This document shows positions 52,388 through 61,634 of a stretch of DNA of 64,000 nucleotides, piece after piece. The first letter of the stretch is position 1. Every line of letters begins with the position of its first letter. The stretch covers positions 595,122-659,121 of the forward strand of contig JAPFBR010000002.1 of assembly GCA_035798135.1 (NCBI GenBank), in the 5' to 3' direction. Origin of the DNA: Sediminicola sp035798135. Lineage in GTDB: Bacteria > Bacteroidota > Bacteroidia > Flavobacteriales > Flavobacteriaceae. The translations under genes were made by a program, and so were the position numbers. The notes beneath the pieces are model-generated. The model made no database searches, was not told the DNA's origin, and was given only the letters and a program-made list of their open reading frames with translations.

Positions 52388-54039
52388 AAGAATAAATTTA
52401 TTATTTGAGGAAGGAAATAACTAAATACAAGAATAAAAACAAAGAAGCCTAATAAAATATACACCTCTTTTTGATGGAAATCCGATTTTTTTGGGAGTAT
52501 TGAAATTTCTAAATCTTTTGCATTCTTTCTGTTCCCTGTAAGATAACTGACCCCATAAGCAACAATCAAGGAGATAACAACCCCTAAAAAGTTCAGCCAT
52601 ATCCAAAATATACTGAATCCAAGATCTACATTAAATATATTCTGAATCGTTTTGGAAAACAATAAATTAACCAATACCGCAATCACAATTCCGGCGTTCA
52701 TCCCCTTATAGTTTACCTTTTTGGAGAACATGGCCAACAAAAACGTAACCAATACAGGTCCGTAAAAGACAGAACCGATAGCATTTATAATTTCTATTAC
52801 GGCACTTTTACTTCCTCCAAACAAAAAGGAACAGGCCACACAGACCGCTCCCCAAAAAAGGACAGACATTTTGGAAACCAGCATATATTTCTTTGCGGAC
52901 AACTTTACCTTCCCCCTATTGAAAAAGTCTTCAACACTAACTGCGGATAGGGAGTTTACTGTGGAGCTCAATGATGACATTGCTGCAGACATTATCCCTA
53001 CCATCAATATTCCAATAAAACCATGAGGCAAATACTTCAAAATAAATATTGGAATCATAAGGTCTGCCTTTGCCCCATTTTGTGCAAACTCTTCAGGGAA
53101 ATATTTTTGTGTCATAACTGCAATATCATTCATAAAATCTGGTGAAAGTGTTACCAGGGCTCCAATGATAAGTCCCATGGAGCAATACAATAAAACTATT
53201 GGAAAACGCATTAACCCATTGGCCAACAACAATTTTCGGATAGTTCCCTCATCTTTTGCCGATAGAAGTCGTTGTGCCTGGGTTTGATCGCAGCCATAAT
53301 AAGAAACATAAAGAAAAAAGCCGCCAATGACCATGGGCCAAAAGCCATATTCCTCATTATCACTGACCCCCCAATTAAAGTCGATCACATTTAACCGTTC
53401 TGGAGAAAAGCCATTCACCAAACCACCGTAATCATTCACATATGACCATCCGTATATAAAGCATATCAAAATTCCAAAAAACAATATGACCATCTGTATG
53501 GCATCGCCCCAAACGACTGCCTTCATTCCTCCCTGCCAAGAATAAACAACGGTAATAATACTGATGATAAGCACCGTATATACAAAATCGATATCCAATA
53601 CTGCTTGGAGAATAATGGCAATGGTATACACCATTACTCCTGTACCCAAAGCCCTACTAAGCATAAAAACAATACTCAATATCAACCGCGTTGAAGCATC
53701 GAACCGCCGTTCTACAAACTCATAAATACTCACTACCCCTGAACGGAACAAGGGTGGTATAATAACCACCATAATGAAGAGCATGGCCAAAGGAACCGCA
53801 AATTCAAAGCTCAACCATTTCATACCTCCCCCCATTTTCAATCCCACAAAGGCCGGAGCTGAAATAAAACTTATGGCGGACAATTGTGTGGCCATAGTAG
53901 AAAGACTCAATGGGAACCACCCCAAGCTCTTTCCTCCTAGGAAATAATCATTGGAATCCTTATTTTCTTTAAAAAAGAATCCCATGGATAAAAATCCGAT
54001 AAGATATATGGCTACAATACTATAATCTAAAACGTTCAT
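52384..54039 (-). CDS. Sodium:solute symporter (SSS family)
   Basis: The 551-residue membrane protein has about 13-14 helices and the SSS landmarks DYSIVAIYLIGFLSMGFFFKENKDSNDYFLGGKSLGWFPLSLSTMATQLSAISFISAPAFVG, RRFDASTRLILSIVFMLSRALGTGVMVY, YSWQGGMKAVVWGDAIQMVILF and GCDQTQAQRLLSAKDE. The pattern is that of sugar or small-polyol Na+ symporters of the SGLT/putative-sialic-acid branch. It overlaps the glycerate kinase gene by 4 bp and follows the GH13 gene after 110 bp. It is the probable inner-membrane importer of the glycoside handled by this locus. Confidence 0.9.
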   Translation of the reverse strand: MNVLDYSIVAIYLIGFLSMGFFFKENKDSNDYFLGGKSLGWFPLSLSTMATQLSAISFISAPAFVGLKMGGGMKWLSFEFAVPLAMLFIMVVIIPPLFRSGVVSIYEFVERRFDASTRLILSIVFMLSRALGTGVMVYTIAIILQAVLDIDFVYTVLIISIITVVYSWQGGMKAVVWGDAIQMVILFFGILICFIYGWSYVNDYGGLVNGFSPERLNVIDFNWGVSDNEEYGFWPMVIGGFFLYVSYYGCDQTQAQRLLSAKDEGTIRKLLLANGLMRFPIVLLYCSMGLIIGALVTLSPDFMNDIAVMTQKYFPEEFAQNGAKADLMIPIFILKYLPHGFIGILMVGIMSAAMSSLSSTVNSLSAVSVEDFFNRGKVKLSAKKYMLVSKMSVLFWGAVCVACSFLFGGSKSAVIEIINAIGSVFYGPVLVTFLLAMFSKKVNYKGMNAGIVIAVLVNLLFSKTIQNIFNVDLGFSIFWIWLNFLGVVISLIVAYGVSYLTGNRKNAKDLEISILPKKSDFHQKEVYILLGFFVFILVFSYFLPQIINLFL

Positions 54040-54149
54040 TTGGTTGATTTAAAATTTTACTAATGATCTTTGGTTACCTGCTTTATCCATTCACTTTAAA
54101 ATAAGTATGTTAATCTTAGTTGTAGGGGAACAAAACTTATTTATTCAAT

Positions 54150-55847
54150 CTACTTGGCCTTTAACCAATAAAATTGATATGGTTCTAATTTCCATATGTT
54201 GCTAGACCATTCCTTATTGTTTATCAGGTCATAAACATTGGAAGCAAGTTCGGGCATCAAAGCTTCTGAATTACTGAAATTATATAAGGCGTAAATTGTT
54301 TCTCCCTGATGCTCCCTTTTGATCACAAATATTTTTTTGTCATCGGAAATTTGATAGCTAGCGTCACCTAAAGGATTGAATGCCTTTTGGTGGGTACGTA
54401 TTTTTAATATCTTTTTGTATGAATTAAAAATGGTATGTCGCAAACTGTCTTTGTCAGCAATCTCAATGGCTAATTGGTCATAGTTCAATTTTTCCCTATT
54501 GATCCTTCTATTGATCCCTGATTCTTCTACACCTTTATAATAATTCCGTGATCCAATAAGGGAATGAAAATAGATGCCGGGCACCCCGGGCATGGCCAAC
54601 ATAACGGATTGTGTTAGCATCATTTTTGCAGCACGGGTGGCATTATCCTCTTCAGGACTGCTTAAGAGATCCATGTAATTACAATTCAGCTCATAAGGCG
54701 ACTGGGAGCCGTCTTCATTATTTTTATACCCTACAAGGCCGCCGTGTTTTTCAGCACGCTTAGCCAATTGGCCAATTTCCTCATCGGATATAATATTTTG
54801 TAAGGGGCGCATGCCTATACCATCGTGACTGGCGGTAAAATTGAAAAAGCATACTTTATTACTGGGAAACTTCAAGGATTGAGCCCAGTTAGCTAGAACG
54901 CCTGCATTTCCTTTCATTATGGAATATACCAATAACGGTGCAAGGGTAAAGTTGTATACCAAGTCCGCTTCATCCTCGCCATTACCAAAATAGGATATGT
55001 TTTCTTTGTGGGGCACATTGGTCTCCGTAATGATATAAAGGTCATCAGTCAACAATCTTATGACCTCTTTATGCAATTTAATGATCAAATGAGTCTCCGG
55101 TAAGTGTATACAGCTGGTGCCTAACTCCTTCCATAGAAATGCTATGGCATCCAAACGTATAAATCTGGCTCCTTTAGATGTATAAAATAACAGTACATCC
55201 AAGATAGCTATAAAAACCTCTGGAGACCTGGCGTTCAGATCTACCTGATCTTCACTAAAAGTAGTCCATACATGTAGTTCCTTCCCTGCTTTGGGCCTAA
55301 AAGGAGTCAATAATGGCAATGCCCTTGGCCTCATCACTTTTGATAGGTCAATAGATGGGTCAACAGAAATAAAAAAATCCTTAAAGCCATCTTCCTGTGC
55401 CAAATACGACTGGAACCATTTCGAAGATTTAGACATATGATTGACTACTGCATCATACATAATGTTGTTGCTCTTGGATAGTTTTTTAATGTCTTCCCAA
55501 GTACCCAAGTCAGGATCTATCTCATAATAATCAGTGACGGAAAAGCCGTCATCCGAAGTATAGGGAAAACAAGGTAGAATATGCGTTGTATTGATCTCTG
55601 GCAAACAGTAATTATCAATAAACTTTTTTAAGGTCTGCAAATGGGATTTCCCTTCTTGTTGAACATTATCACCATACGTGATCAGCATCACATCTTTTTC
55701 GGTAAGAGGCGCCTCAACATCCTCTATTTTGGGCCTGTATTTTTCCAATAACTCCTCCACTTTCTTCAATACCCATTCCGATTGTTTATCATCGTATAAG
55801 GTCCTTAAAGATTTAAGAAATGTCTCTTTATGTAATTGCTTGGCCAT
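54150..55847 (-). CDS. GH13 subfamily 18 phosphorylase, probably glucosylglycerate phosphorylase
   Basis: The 565-residue enzyme is a GH13_18 glycoside phosphorylase. The catalytic set is present: nucleophile Asp 233 (FIRLDAIAFLWKELGTSCIHLPETH), acid/base Glu 275 (YIITETNVPHKEN), and Asp 342 (TASHDGIGMRPLQ). Sucrose phosphorylases are near 490-505 residues; this one is longer by some 60, mainly an N-terminal helical region (1-50), as in E. coli YcjM, a glucosylglycerate phosphorylase. The LPETH motif replaces the sucrose-phosphorylase pattern at this place and is close to LPQTH of the YcjM group. Beside a glycerate kinase gene, phosphorolysis of glucosylglycerate to glucose-1-phosphate and glycerate is the best reading. 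Automatic annotation would probably say sucrose phosphorylase or alpha-amylase. Confidence 0.8.
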   Translation of the reverse strand: MAKQLHKETFLKSLRTLYDDKQSEWVLKKVEELLEKYRPKIEDVEAPLTEKDVMLITYGDNVQQEGKSHLQTLKKFIDNYCLPEINTTHILPCFPYTSDDGFSVTDYYEIDPDLGTWEDIKKLSKSNNIMYDAVVNHMSKSSKWFQSYLAQEDGFKDFFISVDPSIDLSKVMRPRALPLLTPFRPKAGKELHVWTTFSEDQVDLNARSPEVFIAILDVLLFYTSKGARFIRLDAIAFLWKELGTSCIHLPETHLIIKLHKEVIRLLTDDLYIITETNVPHKENISYFGNGEDEADLVYNFTLAPLLVYSIMKGNAGVLANWAQSLKFPSNKVCFFNFTASHDGIGMRPLQNIISDEEIGQLAKRAEKHGGLVGYKNNEDGSQSPYELNCNYMDLLSSPEEDNATRAAKMMLTQSVMLAMPGVPGIYFHSLIGSRNYYKGVEESGINRRINREKLNYDQLAIEIADKDSLRHTIFNSYKKILKIRTHQKAFNPLGDASYQISDDKKIFVIKREHQGETIYALYNFSNSEALMPELASNVYDLINNKEWSSNIWKLEPYQFYWLKAK

Positions 55848-55897
55848 AATTATATTTTTGTCTTTAAAATGGTCCCTTTAACTGGCGGACTAAAAAT

Positions 55898-57193
55898 TTA
55901 ATTTTCCGTAAAATCCAAGAACAGTGCGGCACTCCACGAAAAATCACTACCTCCATATCCTTTAACTTCATTTTTATATGTGGACTTCCTTGGATCGAAA
56001 TATTCATAAAACCCTGCTTTTTCCAAAATTTCAATGCTATCGGATTTGATTCTTTTTGCCAAATCATTGTATCCATAATCCACTAAGCCATGGTAGAGCA
56101 TCCAATTTAAATTGATCCACACAGGCCCTCTCCAATATTTTTTGGGATTAAATTGATCACTGCTCGGGTCAAAAGAAGCGCAGAGATACATATCCTCCCC
56201 ACCAAATTTCTCCATCATTGTTTTTACCAATACTTCAGCTTGCTCTTTGCTGGGAATACCCGCATATAAGGGTGAAAAGGAGGAAGAACTTACCATACGA
56301 ATAGGTTTGTTGTTCCTAAGGTCATAATGAATATAAGCTCCAAGTTCCTTGTCAAAGAGTTTGGTGTTGAAGGAAGCTATACTTTTTTCCTGCCAATGTT
56401 CCAATTGCTCAATTTTATCCTCATTGCCCCCTATCATTTTATATAAAGAGATCAATGACTTATTGGATTTGATCAACATGGAATTAAAAAGAGGATCCTG
56501 TACCAAAAAAGGAGAGAATTCTGCGATTTTATTGTCGTTATAATTATATTTTTTAGCAATATCAATGATATGCAGATAGTAATCATATTCTCTTTTGGTT
56601 GGTCTTTCCGAAGGATCAATTATTGAGGTATCCCTTCGTTCAAAGTTATATTCTGGAGCATCAATGGTCTCAAAAATTGGATCCCAAAGCGGAGAATTGT
56701 CAGTCCCTGATTCCCAATTATGGTAAATGTAGACCAAACCTTCATTTTTGGGATCTCTATGTTTATAAAAATAGACATGATTTTTATAAACTTGGTCTAT
56801 ATTATTTTTAATAAACTGCAAGGAACTCTTTTTATCCTTGGCAATTTCATGCATCCGTTCCAAGGTAAATCCCAACACAGGGGGTTGGGTCATCCCTGTA
56901 GACGGATAGTCCTTATTTGCCAATGGATGTAAATCCGATCTATGAAAATTGGGTCCAGGAAAGTATGTGTCACTGACCTTATGAAAAACAATATGTGGGA
57001 TAAAACCATTTTCCCATTGTGCATTCAAGAGCGTTTTTATTTCCTGTTGCGCCATATTCTGATCAAAATGAGCTAATCCTATAGCTATAAAACCAGAATC
57101 CCATTTCCATTGATAAGGGTATAGGTTTTTACTGGGTATGGTATAACCATCCCTCCAATTGCCTTTTAGTATGTCTATTGCCTTATTCCTCAT
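55898..57193 (-). CDS. GH63/MGH1-like glycoside hydrolase (glycosylglycerate hydrolase type)
   Basis: The 431-residue protein is an (alpha/alpha)6-barrel glycosidase. It has YPYQWKWDSGF at 25-34, HNWESGTDNSPLWD at 158-171 holding the probable general acid Asp 165, the YWRGPVWINLNWMLYHGL block, and GYGGSDFSWSAALFLDF near the C-terminus with Glu 409 just before it as the candidate base. This signature is that of the MGH1-like group of GH63, whose known members hydrolyse mannosylglycerate and glucosylglycerate. No signal peptide is seen, so it acts in the cytoplasm. It overlaps the GT4 gene by 11 bp. Mannosylglycerate-, glucosylglycerate- or mannosylglucosylglycerate-hydrolase activity is inferred. 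Confidence 0.78.
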   Translation of the reverse strand: MRNKAIDILKGNWRDGYTIPSKNLYPYQWKWDSGFIAIGLAHFDQNMAQQEIKTLLNAQWENGFIPHIVFHKVSDTYFPGPNFHRSDLHPLANKDYPSTGMTQPPVLGFTLERMHEIAKDKKSSLQFIKNNIDQVYKNHVYFYKHRDPKNEGLVYIYHNWESGTDNSPLWDPIFETIDAPEYNFERRDTSIIDPSERPTKREYDYYLHIIDIAKKYNYNDNKIAEFSPFLVQDPLFNSMLIKSNKSLISLYKMIGGNEDKIEQLEHWQEKSIASFNTKLFDKELGAYIHYDLRNNKPIRMVSSSSFSPLYAGIPSKEQAEVLVKTMMEKFGGEDMYLCASFDPSSDQFNPKKYWRGPVWINLNWMLYHGLVDYGYNDLAKRIKSDSIEILEKAGFYEYFDPRKSTYKNEVKGYGGSDFSWSAALFLDFTEN

Positions 57194-58535
57194 TATTCAC
57201 GATTTTTTTTAATAATTTTTCCAAAGCATCCATCGATAAATTCTTTGCACCGATAGTATAATTTTCAGCTGTTAACTTTTGATATTTATCCGCATCCAAT
57301 AGGAGTTCTACCGTATTTATTGCGGCATTGGATATTATCGATTGTTTTACTTGGGCCAACCCGTCTTTTTTTATGTTATGGGCATCGCCAAGGTCTACGG
57401 TATGGAATTTTAGTGGAAGTATATCGGATACGAAAACAGGGTATTGGTAACTGATTATTATTTTTCTAGCAACCAATGCCTCTATAAATTGATTGCCCCA
57501 ACCTTCCAGTAGACTGGTATAGGTAACAAGGTCACAATGGGCATAGGCATCCCAAAGGGAATACTTTTTATGGTCTTTGGATTCTGATCTTTCATGATCT
57601 ATGTAATCGTTGACCCATCTAATATCCACATCCTTTTTATTGGCATAATCCATTATTTTGTCAAAATAAGGAGGATCCTCATTTAATCCCACCATTAAAA
57701 AAATAATGTTGCTTTTCGCATCAAATGTTTGATCATTGTACATTTTCTTATCGATCAATTGATGCTTGTTGGCATTGAGTTCCGCTACAACATCCAACGC
57801 CAATTCTATTCCTTTCCGCTGTACTATTCTGGTTGCTTGAAGAATAACCAAATCGTTCTCTTTTATATCGAATGTATACCTAAAATCAGCATTAAATTGA
57901 TCTATGATCCAATTATTGTCAAAATCGAAGACATTGGGAACTACTGTGCTTTCAATCCCCCTACGCTTCAACAATTCGTTCTTGGCGATGGTATTGATAA
58001 CAACATGTCTGATCCTTTCATGTCGGGGAGGAAAATATTCCTCCAAAATCTCGGTTATAAATGGAAATGTTGGATTACTGTATTTTTCACGTTCCCAAGA
58101 AAAATCATGGTGGTGGCAAATACATTTGACTTCTGTTTTTTTTATGGCATTAAAAAATCCGATTCCAGCAGCTAAGTTCCAACCCAATGAAAACATATTG
58201 TTCACTATAAGAGTGTCAAAAGAATTCTCATCAATCAGGGCTATAAGTTTAAGCTCTATGAACTTGGCGTCCTTTTCAATAGTATCCCTTAATTTTTTTT
58301 CACTGCCAAAAGAATGTAATTTGATATAGGCATTCTCTACTACTTTAGTATTGGTGGCATCGTTATAATGGAGTTCTTCAATTATTTCCACATCCTTCAG
58401 AGTCCCCTTAGAACCGGCAACATAGGTGACATTATGCCCAAGTTTCTCCAAAATGATCTTCCATTTGTCCATTTCTAAAGAAACCCCATCGGTTTCTCCA
58501 ACTCTAAAGTGACATAGGGCTATATTTTTTTTCAT
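57183..58535 (-). CDS. GT4-family glycosyltransferase or phosphorylase
   Basis: The 450-residue GT-B protein has an N-terminal acceptor domain (CHFRVGETDGVSLEMDKWKIILEKLGHNVTYVAG), a linker, and the donor domain with ILQATRIVQRKGIELALDVVAEL and the E-x7-E signature EGWGNQFIE in TSLLEGWGNQFIEALVARKII. This places it in retaining family GT4. The frame is open from a TTG at 58568, but MKKNIALCHF at 58535 is the normal beginning. It is the first gene after the TonB receptor and overlaps the GH63-like gene by 11 bp. GT4 includes synthases of mannosylglucosylglycerate and also trehalose phosphorylases, so both a synthetic and a phosphorolytic role are possible in this otherwise catabolic set. Confidence 0.8.
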   Translation of the reverse strand: MKKNIALCHFRVGETDGVSLEMDKWKIILEKLGHNVTYVAGSKGTLKDVEIIEELHYNDATNTKVVENAYIKLHSFGSEKKLRDTIEKDAKFIELKLIALIDENSFDTLIVNNMFSLGWNLAAGIGFFNAIKKTEVKCICHHHDFSWEREKYSNPTFPFITEILEEYFPPRHERIRHVVINTIAKNELLKRRGIESTVVPNVFDFDNNWIIDQFNADFRYTFDIKENDLVILQATRIVQRKGIELALDVVAELNANKHQLIDKKMYNDQTFDAKSNIIFLMVGLNEDPPYFDKIMDYANKKDVDIRWVNDYIDHERSESKDHKKYSLWDAYAHCDLVTYTSLLEGWGNQFIEALVARKIIISYQYPVFVSDILPLKFHTVDLGDAHNIKKDGLAQVKQSIISNAAINTVELLLDADKYQKLTAENYTIGAKNLSMDALEKLLKKIVNNEE

Positions 58536-58684
58536 AGCGGCATATTTCTTTAGATTAATTACTTCCAATCTAAAATGTTATATGATGATTTCAGAATATC
58601 AATTGAATCTTTTTAGGTAGGTTTGAGTAAGCCTGTTCCAATACAAGTTGTAAGTTATGTCCAATGGTATTAGTTAATTGTTAA

Positions 58685-58723
58685 GATACCATTGATGCTC
58701 ATTTTACCGAGCATCAATGTATC
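58685..58723 (-). other. Intercistronic hairpin between TonB receptor and GT4 genes
   Basis: GATAC-(C)-ATTGATGCTC pairs with GAGCATCAAT-GTATC: 15 bp with a single bulged base and an 8-nt loop. No T-tract follows on the minus strand, so it is not a standard terminator. It may protect the receptor mRNA from 3' decay or partly attenuate the downstream genes. Confidence 0.65.
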
Positions 58724-58756
58724 CCACTAACAATAAACAACTCAAATAATCAACAA

Positions 58757-61432
58757 TTAGAAATTAAAGGTCGCTGTTAAAAAGAACCTTCTAGGTAAAA
58801 TAGGCCTTCCAATAAAAAAATCTGATTCGGTCTGGCCTGCGGTACCTGCCCTTGGGTTGCCCTCGGTAATGCCACTGCTATCGAAGAGATTGAAAACGGA
58901 CGCCCCTAAACGAAAGGACTGATTGTTTTCTAGATTCCCAAAGGTATATCCGGCACCTAAGCGGGCAATTGTAATTGCATCCAGCTCTATATTATTGGTG
59001 TCATCGGTAAATTTCTTTCCGGTGTAATTAAAACCGAAATTTGCGTCAAACGCAGCATCGTCATAATATAATCCCAATGCACCCAACAAGTTCGGCTGTC
59101 GTGCCAATTCGTTGCCAACGTTGGCCTCAGATGATGTATTGTTCACCAAATCGAAATCGATATTTTTGGTAATCTCATGAGCTTGATAAGTGGCTGTTCC
59201 ACGAAGATTTAAATTGTCAACCAATCTATAATCCCAAGTGGCTTCCAGACCAATGGTTCTTGTATTTTGTTCGGCACGTGTCTCATCTATCAGTAAACCT
59301 CCAACGATAGCTTGACGAATGGAAATACGGTCTGTCAATCCAACATAGTAACCGGCAAATGAGCCTGAGAAATTTTCATTTCCAAACTTGGCACCTGCCT
59401 CGAATTGAATGATATTTTCGGGATCATAAACATTTTCGCTAATTCCGGGAATAGGTGCAAAACCTCTCAATTGTGGGAAGAAATAGCCTTTTGAAAAGTT
59501 GGCATATAGATTGGTTGTTTCGCTCAATTCGTACAGACCGGCCAAAGAAAGGGCCCAAGCATTTGCACTTACGGTTGTTCTCAAAAAGTTCCCATCAGCA
59601 GATTGTACATTACTTAATTCCGGGGTAAGATCTGCATCAGTATACACTGTTCCGGAAGAGATTCCTCCTCGGCTATTTTTTCCGTCAGTTTGCTCCCATC
59701 TAAAACCTACATCAAAACGCCACTTATCAAAAATCATTTCATCCGTTAAGTAAAGGGCTACCCTGTTCTGAGATAAAAAGTTATTTGAAGTCTGGCCGAT
59801 ACGATTGTAAAGTCCTCCTTGGGAATAGATTACATTATTACCATTGGTATCCGTATAATTTAAATTTACCAGTCGAGGATCGTTATTGAATTCCGTTAGC
59901 ACACGATACTGGTAGTTTACATCTTCTGCTTCAGTACTGGCAATGAAAGAACCAAGTGTAATGTTATGGCTTCCTCCATTATCTGTGTTGATTATTTTAG
60001 TCAAATTGATTTCTCCCGAATAATCGGTCATTGGTCTCAAACGATCTACATGTAAATTATCAACCACCAGATCCGAACCATTGATTTGACTTCCGGAACC
60101 ACTTTGGTAATTGGCAGTATAGCCTTGGTTTCCAGGGGCGATGCTTTCCACATAATTATCAAGGGTAATTGGGTTTCCATTAGTGCCATTTCCCGCAACA
60201 TATAAGGCAAAGTTATGCTTGTAGCTGGCGTATTTTATTTTTGATGTCAATCTTAGGTCATCGCTAAATCGATAGTCGAAATCTCCCATTAAATATCCTC
60301 CTGTAGTCGAAACACCATCAGCAATAGGACTGTTATAGACCCCTCCAGGTGTATTGAACGAAGTATTGGCTAAAGCACCCGGTAAAAGTTGTTCCACCGG
60401 CTCGCCATCATTACCAGCAATGCGGTCCCTACTCCCACCTGCAAGAGGTAATGGTAGGTAAAATTGGGCTTTATCATTAATAAACTGCCCATGGAGCGTA
60501 AACGAACCTTTATCAAATTTTTTCTTGATATTCCCCCTAAATTGTACCCCTTTGGTTGGCAGACCAACATCTATCGGTCCTCTATCGTGACGCACAAAGC
60601 CGGTAAAGGCATAAAAGGTATTGGAATCTTCACCGCCCAATTGGCCTCCGCTGTAAAAATCCGTTTTAAGCCTACCCAGGTTTGCCACCTCCATATTGAT
60701 TATATTACCAGGATTGGTATCACCTGTTTTACTTGTATAGTTGATAATACCCGCTACTGAACCCGCACCATATAGTACTGCGGCACCACCACGAACAAAT
60801 TCCACTCCTTTAAAACCAATATCTGGTCTGGCATAAACATCATGGGCCGAAGAATTGAGGCCAAAAGAACTGATCAAAGGCATACCGTCATACTGTAAGG
60901 GATTAAAAACATATTGTCCGCCTGAAGGAAGACCCCTCACGAAAATATTACTTGCGGTTTCTCCACCACCTCCTTCTGCGGTAATCCCGGGAACACTTCT
61001 TAAGATATCTGCCTGGCTATTTGCGGATAGCTTGGTTATTTCCTTCATTTTAACAGAACTAATAGACAAAGGTGCCTGTTTCTGGGAACGGAATGTACTA
61101 GAGGCCGTCAACACCACTTCGTCTAATTGTTGTCCTCCTTCTTGTAAGACAAAATTTACGGTTAAGGCAGTACCGTTTAGCTCTATGGTCCTATCCATAC
61201 TGGTAAAACCAAGGTAGGAAGCTCGAAGTATTTGACTTCCTGTAAGATCGGTTGTAAATCTGAAGTTGCCATCAAAATCCGATGTTGTACCTGAGGTACT
61301 GCTAACTATAAAAATGTTCACTCCGGGAATTGGTTCCCCAGTATTGTCTTTAATGGATCCACTTATGTCTGTCTGCCCAAAAGAAATGAAGGACAACAGA
61401 CCAATTACAACAAGTAAAAGTGTTTTTTTCAT
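58757..61432 (-). CDS. TonB-dependent receptor of the glycerate-glycoside locus
   Basis: The 891-residue outer-membrane receptor has a signal peptide (MKKTLLLVVIGLLSFISFGQ), a CarboxypepD_reg-like domain (TDISGSIKDNTGEPIPGVNIFIVSSTSGTTSDFDGNFRF), a plug (LSANSQADILRSVPGITAEGGGGETASNIFVRGLPSGGQYVFNPLQYDGMPL) and a beta barrel ending RRFFLTATFNF. There is no SusD partner gene; the layout is closer to siderophore/vitamin-type or small-oligosaccharide receptors. It is transcribed toward the seven downstream genes, and the LacI-type operator lies 109 bp upstream. An ATG two codons earlier (61438) is possible. Confidence 0.93.
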   Translation of the reverse strand: MKKTLLLVVIGLLSFISFGQTDISGSIKDNTGEPIPGVNIFIVSSTSGTTSDFDGNFRFTTDLTGSQILRASYLGFTSMDRTIELNGTALTVNFVLQEGGQQLDEVVLTASSTFRSQKQAPLSISSVKMKEITKLSANSQADILRSVPGITAEGGGGETASNIFVRGLPSGGQYVFNPLQYDGMPLISSFGLNSSAHDVYARPDIGFKGVEFVRGGAAVLYGAGSVAGIINYTSKTGDTNPGNIINMEVANLGRLKTDFYSGGQLGGEDSNTFYAFTGFVRHDRGPIDVGLPTKGVQFRGNIKKKFDKGSFTLHGQFINDKAQFYLPLPLAGGSRDRIAGNDGEPVEQLLPGALANTSFNTPGGVYNSPIADGVSTTGGYLMGDFDYRFSDDLRLTSKIKYASYKHNFALYVAGNGTNGNPITLDNYVESIAPGNQGYTANYQSGSGSQINGSDLVVDNLHVDRLRPMTDYSGEINLTKIINTDNGGSHNITLGSFIASTEAEDVNYQYRVLTEFNNDPRLVNLNYTDTNGNNVIYSQGGLYNRIGQTSNNFLSQNRVALYLTDEMIFDKWRFDVGFRWEQTDGKNSRGGISSGTVYTDADLTPELSNVQSADGNFLRTTVSANAWALSLAGLYELSETTNLYANFSKGYFFPQLRGFAPIPGISENVYDPENIIQFEAGAKFGNENFSGSFAGYYVGLTDRISIRQAIVGGLLIDETRAEQNTRTIGLEATWDYRLVDNLNLRGTATYQAHEITKNIDFDLVNNTSSEANVGNELARQPNLLGALGLYYDDAAFDANFGFNYTGKKFTDDTNNIELDAITIARLGAGYTFGNLENNQSFRLGASVFNLFDSSGITEGNPRAGTAGQTESDFFIGRPILPRRFFLTATFNF

Positions 61433-61540
61433 AATCATAAATTTTTATTAAATACTAGTTTAAATTATTAAACTCTCAGCTTATTATATATAATATTAAG
61501 AATAATCTATGTATAAGGTGCTGATTTTTATCATATTATC

Positions 61541-61570
61541 AACTATAACGTTTTCGAAAACGTTATAGTT
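61541..61570. promoter_or_regulatory. 30-bp perfect palindrome, LacI-family operator
   Basis: The left half AACTATAACGTTTTC (61541-61555) is mirrored exactly by the right half (61556-61570). The centre AACGTTTTCGAAAACGTT has the symmetry and core expected for LacI/GalR proteins (conserved central CG). It lies between the divergent TonB receptor and lacI-type genes, so it is placed to control both. An AT-only palindrome (61482-61495, TATTATATATAATA) lies between it and the receptor gene. Confidence 0.85.
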
Positions 61571-61634
61571 TTAGAAATTACAATAGTGTAGACAACATTT
61601 ATGAGTACATTTATGTAATAATGTGGGCATTCTA

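Noticed and set aside
54150..55847. Plain sucrose phosphorylase or amylosucrase assignment
   Set aside because: Length, acceptor-site motif and neighbours (glycerate kinase, MGH1-like hydrolase) fit glucosylglycerate phosphorylase better.
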